This document shows, in pieces, positions 1-5,165 of a stretch of 7,155 nt of DNA. How positions within the stretch are numbered: the stretch's first letter is position 1; every line of letters begins with the position of its first letter. A model generated the notes under the pieces. That model did no database searches and was not told where the DNA came from. It worked only from the letters and a program-made list of their open reading frames with translations. Made by a program: the position numbers and the translations under genes. Source of the stretch: Comamonas sp. (GTDB taxonomy: Bacteria; Pseudomonadota; Gammaproteobacteria; Burkholderiales; Burkholderiaceae_C); contig JAFAIY010000544.1 in assembly GCA_019236485.1 (NCBI GenBank), positions 1 through 7,155 of the forward strand, given 5' to 3'.

Positions 1-87
1 ATCGGCTCCGACGAGATGGTCGTCATGCTCTGGGCGAACGAGGTGTTCGACCGTGCGCGGCCGGATACCTTTGCCTGCCCGCTATAG
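1..87 (+). CDS. wbjC: C-terminal end of a WbjC/FnlB/CapF-type UDP-sugar reductase/epimerase (partial, 5' end outside the window)
   Basis: Frame 1 is open from the first base and stops with TAG at 85-87, giving 28 residues. The stretch contains DEMVVMLWANEVFD followed by RPDTF, which I recognise as the C-terminal signature of the cupin domain of CapF/WbjC/FnlB proteins. In that family an N-terminal short-chain dehydrogenase domain reduces the 4-keto sugar and a C-terminal cupin domain takes part in epimerisation, on the route from UDP-GlcNAc to UDP-L-FucNAc. The gene that follows encodes the next enzyme of that route, which supports the call strongly. Only the tail is visible, so completeness and catalytic residues cannot be judged. 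The spacer to the next gene is 60 bases. Confidence 0.8.
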   Translation: MGSDEMVVMLWANEVFDRARPDTFACPL

Positions 88-147
88 CCATCTGTATAAA
101 GTACCCGGTATGGACGGGCACTCAACCCCTATTTCTCAGATTCCACA

Positions 148-1278
148 ATGAAAAAACTCAAAGTCATGACTGTGGTCGGTACCCGGCCCGAAATCATCCG
201 TCTTTCGCGTGTGCTGGCGCGTCTTGATGAGCATTGCGAGCATGTGCTGGTACATACGGGCCAGAACTATGACTATGAGTTGAACCAGATATTTTTCGAC
301 GATCTGGGTATCCGCAAGCCGGATCACTTCTTGAACGCTGCAGGCGGCAGTGCGGCGGAAACCATAGGCAAGATCATTGCGGCCATGGACGCCGTGTTGG
401 TGGCCGAGCAGCCCGAAGCATTGTTGGTGCTGGGCGATACCAACAGCTGCCTGTCGGTGATCCCGGCCAAGCGGCGCAAAATACCTATCTTCCACATGGA
501 GGCTGGTAACCGCTGCTTCGATCAGCGCGTGCCGGAGGAGACCAACCGCCGCATCGTGGATCACACGGCCGATATCAACCTGACCTACAGCAGCATTGCG
601 CGCGAATATCTGCTGCGCGAGGGCCTGCCACCGGACCAGGTGATCAAGACCGGTAGCCCCATGTTCGAGGTCCTGACGCATTACCGCGAGCGCATCGACA
701 CATCCGACGTGCTGACGCGGCTGGCTCTGCAGCCGGAGAGCTTTTTCGTGGTCAGCGCGCACCGCGAGGAAAACATCGAATCCGACCGCAATTTTGGCAA
801 GCTGGTGCAGGTGCTGAACAAGGTGGCTGAGGTCTATGGTTTACCAGTGATCGTCTCCACCCATCCGCGCACGCAAAAGCGGGTAGAGGCCATGGGGGTG
901 CAGTTCCATCCTCTGGTGCAATTGCTCAAGCCGCTGGGCTTTACCGACTACAACAAGCTGCAGCTGTCTGCACGGGCGGTGCTTTCGGACAGCGGTACCA
1001 TCAACGAGGAGTCATCCATCCTCAACTTCCCAGCCTTGAACTTGCGCGAGGCCCATGAGCGCCCCGAAGGCATGGAAGAGGCTGCGGTGATGATGGTGGG
1101 GTTGGAGGAGCAGCGTGTGCTGCAAGGGCTGGCCATCTTGCAGAGCCAGCCGCGTGGCACAGAGCGCCTGCTGCGCCGAGTGGCAGACTACAGCATGCCT
1201 AATGTATCGGACAAGGTCGTGCGCATCATCCATAGCTACACCGACTATGTGAATCGGGTGGTTTGGAAGAAATATTAA
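148..1278 (+). CDS. wbjD: UDP-N-acetylglucosamine 2-epimerase family protein, WbjD/FnlC/CapG type (UDP-L-FucNAc synthesis)
   Basis: The 376-residue cytoplasmic protein has the length and motifs of the non-hydrolysing UDP-HexNAc 2-epimerases. The nucleotide-site motif VGTRPEIIR lies near residues 10-18. Expected catalytic positions of the WecB fold are present: D97 in LGDTNS, E118 in HMEAGNR, E131 in PEETNRR and H205 in SAHREEN. The UDP-binding segment [12 protein letters not shown] lies around residues 279-290. The ending [14 protein letters not shown] and the RPEGMEE segment are typical of the WbjD/FnlC/CapG branch rather than of WecB, so the likely reaction is C2 epimerisation giving UDP-N-acetyl-L-fucosamine. 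The WbjC-like end just upstream agrees. The ATG at 148 gives the usual family N-terminus ([15 protein letters not shown]), although no good Shine-Dalgarno is seen before it. The next gene begins 10 bases after the stop. A WecB-like UDP-ManNAc epimerase is the less likely alternative. Confidence 0.92.
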   Translation: MKKLKVMTVVGTRPEIIRLSRVLARLDEHCEHVLVHTGQNYDYELNQIFFDDLGIRKPDHFLNAAGGSAAETIGKIIAAMDAVLVAEQPEALLVLGDTNSCLSVIPAKRRKIPIFHMEAGNRCFDQRVPEETNRRIVDHTADINLTYSSIAREYLLREGLPPDQVIKTGSPMFEVLTHYRERIDTSDVLTRLALQPESFFVVSAHREENIESDRNFGKLVQVLNKVAEVYGLPVIVSTHPRTQKRVEAMGVQFHPLVQLLKPLGFTDYNKLQLSARAVLSDSGTINEESSILNFPALNLREAHERPEGMEEAAVMMVGLEEQRVLQGLAILQSQPRGTERLLRRVADYSMPNVSDKVVRIIHSYTDYVNRVVWKKY

Positions 1279-1288
1279 GCCTGCAGTT

Positions 1289-2524
1289 ATGGCTACTCGT
1301 GTTTTGCTGTTGACGCAGTGGTTCGATCCTGAGCCCACGTTCAAAGGGTTGGTGTTCGCCCGTGAATTGGTGCGCCAGGGCTTTGAGGTGGAGGTCTTGA
1401 CGGGGTTTCCCAATTACCCCGGGGGCAAGCTGTACCCGGGATACAGGATCAAGTGGCTGCAGCGTGAGGTAATTGATGGTGTGCAGATCACGCGCGTGCC
1501 GCTGTACCCCAACCATGACCAATCGGCTATCAAGCGTGTATTCAATTACGCCAGTTTTGCTGCGTCATCGTTGCTCTACGGCCTCTTCATGGCCAAGCGG
1601 GCGGATGTGATTTATGCCTACCACCCGCCGCTGACGGTGGGGGTGACAGCCAGCCTGTTGCGCCTGATACGGCGTATTCCAGTGGTATATGACATTCAGG
1701 ATATGTGGCCTGACACCTTGCGTGCCACCGGTATGCTGAACAATGCGCGAGCATTGAGCGTGGTGGCGGCTGTGTGTCGCTGGGTGTACCGACGAGTCGA
1801 CCACATCGTGGTGCTGTCGCCTGGCTTCAAGCGCTTGTTGGCCGAACGTGGCGTGTCAGAGCACAAGCTGGAAGTGATCTATAACTGGGCGGATGAGGCA
1901 GCACTGGCCGCACCGAAAGGTTGCGCGCCACAGGAACTGGCTGCAGACGGGCGTGCATTTCACATCTTGTTCGCAGGCAATATGGGCAAGGCCCAGGCTT
2001 TGGATGCTGTTCTGGAGGCCGCCCGCTTGTTGCAAGAGCGTGGATCACGCGTGCGTTGGGTAATGCTAGGGGGAGGGGTTGAAGTGCCACGCCTCAAGCA
2101 ACGTGCTGTTGATATGCGACTGAATAATATGGTGTTCTTGCCTCCAGTACCCATGACTGAGGTTGGTGCCTATCTGAATGTGGCAGATGCCTTGCTGGTT
2201 CATCTACGCAAGGATCCGTTGTTTGAAATTACGATTCCCTCCAAAACCCAGGCATACATGGCTGTAGGTAAGCCCGTCTTGATGGCTGTAGATGGCGACG
2301 CAGCTGATTTGGTGCGTCAGTCCAGCAGTGGTGTGGTGGCAGAGTCCGAGAATCCGGAGGCTTTGGCGGACGCGGCTGAAAGAATGGCTTCTCTGAATGT
2401 TGAGGAGTTGATTTCCATGGGGCAAAGGGCTCACGCCTATTACCAGCAAAACCTTGCACTGAAAGTGGGTGTCACGCGGTTTGGCGCAGTATTTCGACGC
2501 TTGGGCGAGGTGCGGCAGAAATAG
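1289..2524 (+). CDS. wbuB: GT4-family glycosyltransferase, WbuB-like (probable L-FucNAc transferase)
   Basis: The 411-residue protein reads as a GT-B fold, family 4 glycosyltransferase. The N-terminal acceptor domain opens with LLLTQWFDPEPTFKG and FPNYPGGKLYPGY, both typical of WbuB-type enzymes; YDIQDMWPD lies at about residues 134-142. The C-terminal donor domain begins near residue 225 with HILFAGNMGKAQ. The donor-site motif at 313-328 is EITIPSKTQAYMAVGK: it keeps the first glutamate (E313) of the classic E-x7-E motif but has Q321 in place of the second. WbuB of enterobacterial O-antigen clusters sits beside fnlABC and is assigned as a FucNAc transferase; here the gene follows wbjC and wbjD with a 10-base gap, so UDP-L-FucNAc is the natural donor. 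No signal peptide is apparent; the enzyme probably works at the inner face of the cytoplasmic membrane. Acceptor and linkage cannot be read from sequence. Confidence 0.85.
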   Translation: MATRVLLLTQWFDPEPTFKGLVFARELVRQGFEVEVLTGFPNYPGGKLYPGYRIKWLQREVIDGVQITRVPLYPNHDQSAIKRVFNYASFAASSLLYGLFMAKRADVIYAYHPPLTVGVTASLLRLIRRIPVVYDIQDMWPDTLRATGMLNNARALSVVAAVCRWVYRRVDHIVVLSPGFKRLLAERGVSEHKLEVIYNWADEAALAAPKGCAPQELAADGRAFHILFAGNMGKAQALDAVLEAARLLQERGSRVRWVMLGGGVEVPRLKQRAVDMRLNNMVFLPPVPMTEVGAYLNVADALLVHLRKDPLFEITIPSKTQAYMAVGKPVLMAVDGDAADLVRQSSSGVVAESENPEALADAAERMASLNVEELISMGQRAHAYYQQNLALKVGVTRFGAVFRRLGEVRQK

Positions 2525-2594
2525 GCTTTTGCATATGAAGATGACCTTGATCCGTTTCCAGACCAGCGTTGATAGCTATTGATTTGTATAGAGA

Positions 2595-3191
2595 ATGAAA
2601 CGTCTTTTCGACTTTGCAATAGCCCTGCTGGGCCTGATTGTGTTGGCGCTACCTCTGCTGATTCTCCTTGTGCAGATACGGCGCAAGCTGGGCAGTCCAG
2701 TGTTCTTTCGCCAGGTACGCCCGGGGCTGAACGGCAAGCCGTTTGAAATGGTCAAGTTCCGCACCATGACAGATGAACGCGGACCGGACGGAAAACTGTT
2801 GCCTGATGCTGTACGGCTGACGCCTTTTGGCCGGTTTTTGCGCTCAACCAGTCTGGATGAACTGCCCGAATTGTGGAATGTGCTTAAGGGCGATATGAGC
2901 TTAGTAGGGCCGCGTCCGCTGCTCGTGGAATATTTGCCTCTGTACACCCCTGAGCAAGCTCGTCGCCACGAGGCGCGTCCTGGTGTGACAGGTTGGGCAC
3001 AGGTCAACGGACGCAATGCCATCAGCTGGGAAGAAAAATTTGAACTGGACGTGTGGTACGTGGATCACCAAAGCCTGTGGTTGGACATCAAGATTTTATG
3101 GTTGACCGTGAAAAAGGTGTTGGTGCGTGATGGCATCAGCGCTGAGGGTGAAGCGACAATGAGCAAGTTCACGGGCCGTAAGACGCCATAG
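2595..3191 (+). CDS. Initiating polyprenyl-phosphate phosphoglycosyltransferase, small monotopic PglC-like sugar transferase
   Basis: The 198-residue protein is a minimal member of the bacterial sugar transferase family (WcaJ/PglC superfamily). One hydrophobic segment at residues about 4-28 matches the re-entrant membrane helix of PglC. It is followed by VKFRTM at 53-58, the catalytic Asp-Glu pair D88-E89 in SLDELPELWNVLKGDMS, LVGPRPLL at 103-110 and RPGVTGWAQVNGRN at 128-141. Members transfer a phospho-sugar from a UDP donor to undecaprenyl phosphate at the cytoplasmic membrane and so start glycan assembly. The length fits PglC (about 200 residues) rather than the roughly 460-residue WcaJ/WbaP type with extra membrane helices. 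The following acetyltransferase, aminotransferase and dehydratase genes suggest that the donor is UDP-diNAcBac. The ATG at 2595 gives the family-typical MKRLFDF start; its ribosome binding site is weak. A 70-base gap precedes the gene. Confidence 0.9.
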   Translation: MKRLFDFAIALLGLIVLALPLLILLVQIRRKLGSPVFFRQVRPGLNGKPFEMVKFRTMTDERGPDGKLLPDAVRLTPFGRFLRSTSLDELPELWNVLKGDMSLVGPRPLLVEYLPLYTPEQARRHEARPGVTGWAQVNGRNAISWEEKFELDVWYVDHQSLWLDIKILWLTVKKVLVRDGISAEGEATMSKFTGRKTP

Positions 3192-3208
3192 CGCGGTGGT
3201 TTATCTCC

Positions 3209-3216
3209 AGAGGAGG
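3209..3216 (+). promoter_or_regulatory. Strong Shine-Dalgarno sequence in front of a four-codon ORF
   Basis: AGAGGAGG is the best match to the anti-Shine-Dalgarno in any of the intergenic gaps here. It sits in the 87-base gap between the sugar transferase and the acetyltransferase. The first ATG at proper distance (8 bases) is at 3225, and it opens an ORF of only four codons. It does not lie at a workable distance from the acetyltransferase start. Confidence 0.5.
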
Positions 3217-3224
3217 CCACTCGC

Positions 3225-3239
3225 ATGCTTACTTATTAG
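3225..3239 (+). other. Possible four-codon upstream ORF (Met-Leu-Thr-Tyr-stop)
   Basis: ATG at 3225 is 8 bases after a near-perfect Shine-Dalgarno and is followed by CTT ACT TAT TAG. This meets the sequence rule for translation initiation but encodes only MLTY. It ends 39 bases before the proposed acetyltransferase start at 3279. It may be a tiny upstream ORF that keeps ribosomes on the transcript, the stump of an older start region, or chance. There is no evidence that the peptide has a function. Confidence 0.25.
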
Positions 3240-3266
3240 GTATGGTTGGCTATATTAAAAAGAGCG

Positions 3267-3273
3267 AAAGGAG
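3267..3273 (+). promoter_or_regulatory. Ribosome binding site that fixes the acetyltransferase start
   Basis: AAAGGAG lies 5 bases before the ATG at 3279. A nearer ATG at 3275, in a different frame, is only 1 base away from the motif and is too close to be used well. This site therefore supports translation from 3279 in the acetyltransferase frame, and not from the in-frame TTG at 3246, which would place the motif inside the coding region. Confidence 0.65.
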
Positions 3274-3278
3274 CATGG

Positions 3279-3947
3279 ATGCTTCCCTTGGCAGACTTAT
3301 ATGCTGTTTATGGTGCCAGTGGCTGCGGCCGTGGTGTGATGCCATTAGCTCGCCAACAATTGGCGCAGGCCGGTATTGCACCGGAGCGCTTAGTGTTTGT
3401 GGACGACGCACCTGGCCCAGTGCGCGTGAATGGGCAGCGTTTGCTGACTTATGCGCAGTTCCTGGCTGAACCTGCTGGCCAGCGCCACGTAGTACTGGCT
3501 ATCGCTAACAGCGCCGTGCGTGAAAAGCTGGCTGCTCGTCTGATTCAGGAGGGTGTGCGACCCTGGACGGTACATGCAACCAATGTGGTGCGCATGGATG
3601 AGGTTGTGTTGGGTGAGGGCGCTATCCTTAGTCCCTTTGTCACGCTAACCAGCAATATTCGTATTGGCCGGCACTTTCATGCCAATCTCTATAGCTATGT
3701 GGAACATGATTGTGTAATTGGCGACTTTGTCACCTTTGCACCGGGCGTTAAGTGCAACGGCAATATTCTGGTGGAAGATCATGCCTATATCGGCGCCGGT
3801 GCGGTGATCAAACAAGGCGTTCCTGGCAAACCTCTTGTGATAGGTCGAGGAGCTATTGTTGGTATGGGTGCTGTCGTGACCAAGAGTGTACTTCCAGGAG
3901 AAGTCGTTGTTGGAAATCCGGCAAAGCCGTTGCAGAAAAAATATTGA
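3279..3947 (+). CDS. PglD-like UDP-4-amino-sugar N-acetyltransferase (left-handed beta-helix)
   Basis: From the ATG at 3279 the protein has 222 residues, close to PglD/WeeI-type enzymes. An N-terminal small Rossmann-like domain opens with YAVYGASGCGRG (residues 8-19, GASG at 12-15), which binds the UDP-sugar in PglD. From about residue 105 it turns into hexapeptide repeats (for example GEGAILSP, IGAGAVI and VGMGAVV), forming a left-handed beta-helix, with the usual end VVVGNPAKPL. The probable catalytic base is H143 in VEHDCVIGD. PglD enzymes acetylate the C4 amine of UDP-4-amino-4,6-dideoxy-GlcNAc with acetyl-CoA, giving UDP-diNAcBac. Oddities: the residue after the catalytic His is Asp (Glu in C. 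jejuni PglD), and T152 stands where PglD has a second His. The start at 3279 rests on the AAAGGAG site; the TTG at 3246 would add 11 residues. Other 4-amino sugars or acyl donors remain possible. Confidence 0.85.
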   Translation: MLPLADLYAVYGASGCGRGVMPLARQQLAQAGIAPERLVFVDDAPGPVRVNGQRLLTYAQFLAEPAGQRHVVLAIANSAVREKLAARLIQEGVRPWTVHATNVVRMDEVVLGEGAILSPFVTLTSNIRIGRHFHANLYSYVEHDCVIGDFVTFAPGVKCNGNILVEDHAYIGAGAVIKQGVPGKPLVIGRGAIVGMGAVVTKSVLPGEVVVGNPAKPLQKKY

Positions 3948-3989
3948 AATAAGTAGTTCTTGAGATACAGAGTGGATCTGGATTAGAAG

Positions 3990-5165
3990 ATGTTGAATAC
4001 CCCTTTTTCCCCCTGGCCTAGTTTCACTGCTGAGGAGGCCAATGCTGTTCAGCAGGTGCTGCTGTCCAACAAAGTAAATTATTGGACGGGCCAGGAGTGC
4101 CGCGCATTTGAAAACGAGTTTGCTGCATGGGCTGAAACAAGCCATGCCGTGGCCTTGGCCAATGGAACGCTTGCACTGGATGTGGCACTCAAGGCCTTCG
4201 GCATTGGTCCGGGCGATGAAGTGGTGGTGACGCCGCGTACTTTCATTGCCAGTATTTCCTGCGTAGTGAATGCAGGTGCCACGCCTGTGTTTGCCGATGT
4301 GGAGTTGGATAGCGGCAATATTTCTGCAGCGACCATGGCCAAGGTGCTGACGACACGAACGCGTGCCGTAATTTGCGTGCATTTGGCCGGCTGGCCCTGT
4401 GACATGGATCCGATCATGGCGCTGGCCGAGCAGCACGGGCTGAAGGTCATTGAAGACTGCGCTCAGGCACATGGTGCCAGGTACAAGGGCCGCAGCGTTG
4501 GCAGTATTGGTCATGTGGGAGCTTGGAGCTTTTGCCAGGACAAGATCATGAGCACCGGCGGCGAGGGGGGGATGGTTACGACCAATGACGAAGCCCTGTG
4601 GCGTGCCATGTGGAGCTTCAAGGACCATGGCAAGAGTTATGCGGCGGTATATGAGCGTGAACATGCACCGGGTTTCCGTTGGCTGCATGAGAGCTTTGGC
4701 ACCAACTGGCGAATGCTCGAGATGCAGGCTGTTATAGGCCGTATTCAACTAAAGCGAATGTCTGAGTGGACTGCGCTGCGTAAACGAAATGCGATGGGTA
4801 TTCTTGCCGCATGCCGTCAGTTTCCCGCACTCAGGGTGCCTGAAGTTCCCGAAGGCATCGTGCATGCGCATTACAAATGCTATGCCTATGTTGAACTCGA
4901 TCAACTTGCTGAAGGCTGGAGTCGGGATCGCATTGTCATGGAGATCAATGCATTAGGCGTTCCTTGCTACCAGGGCTCATGTTCGGAGGTTTACCTGGAA
5001 AAGGCGTTTGATGCCACGGGCTGGAGGCCGGCGGAGCGTCTGTCTTCCGCAAAGGAATTGGGTGATACGAGCCTGATGTTCTTGGTGCACCCGACCTTGA
5101 CAGAGGCAGAGATTCAACAGACCTGTGATGCGATCAACGCAGTCATGGAAAAAGCATGTCGTTGA
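3990..5165 (+). CDS. PLP-dependent sugar aminotransferase, DegT/DnrJ/EryC1 family (PglE-like)
   Basis: The 391-residue protein is a full-length fold-type I sugar aminotransferase. Visible features are ANGTLALDVALKAFGIGPGD near residues 53-72 (cofactor phosphate region), TPRTFIAS, IEDCAQAHGA with D156 expected to pair with the pyridine nitrogen, and WSFCQDKIMSTGGEGG with K185 as the probable Schiff-base lysine. The C-terminal part carries HAHYKCYAYV and GVPCYQGSC, as in family members that act on nucleotide sugars. With the neighbouring dehydratase and acetyltransferase, the likely reaction is transfer of an amino group from glutamate to C4 of UDP-4-keto-6-deoxy-GlcNAc. The start at 3990 gives a normal family N-terminus (TPFSPWPSFTAEE); the ribosome binding site is weak. 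The gene follows a 42-base gap and overlaps the next gene by 10 bases. Sequence alone does not settle whether the product is gluco- or galacto-configured. Confidence 0.9.
   Translation: MLNTPFSPWPSFTAEEANAVQQVLLSNKVNYWTGQECRAFENEFAAWAETSHAVALANGTLALDVALKAFGIGPGDEVVVTPRTFIASISCVVNAGATPVFADVELDSGNISAATMAKVLTTRTRAVICVHLAGWPCDMDPIMALAEQHGLKVIEDCAQAHGARYKGRSVGSIGHVGAWSFCQDKIMSTGGEGGMVTTNDEALWRAMWSFKDHGKSYAAVYEREHAPGFRWLHESFGTNWRMLEMQAVIGRIQLKRMSEWTALRKRNAMGILAACRQFPALRVPEVPEGIVHAHYKCYAYVELDQLAEGWSRDRIVMEINALGVPCYQGSCSEVYLEKAFDATGWRPAERLSSAKELGDTSLMFLVHPTLTEAEIQQTCDAINAVMEKACR

Noticed and set aside
136..762. 208-codon open frame on the - strand opposite wbjD
   Set aside because: The + strand encodes a clear epimerase with catalytic motifs; the antisense frame has no family features.
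2535..2582. 15-codon ORF in the gap before the sugar transferase (starts MKMTLIRF)
   Set aside because: There is no convincing ribosome binding site and no recognisable leader-peptide feature such as a run of one amino acid or a following stem-loop.
3192..3278. Possible terminator or frameshifted 5' extension of the acetyltransferase in the 87-base gap
   Set aside because: No GC-rich stem followed by a T run is visible, the sugar transferase ends at the usual family length, and the acetyltransferase is complete from 3279, so no broken gene is needed.
3242..3469. 75-codon + strand ORF that starts before the acetyltransferase
   Set aside because: It runs in another frame through the acetyltransferase, is Trp/Cys/Arg rich and lacks a ribosome binding site before 3242. 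Its internal ATG at 3275 is too close to AAAGGAG.
3645..4748. 367-codon open frame on the - strand
   Set aside because: It crosses the acetyltransferase and aminotransferase genes antisense, has low-quality composition and shows no domain signature.
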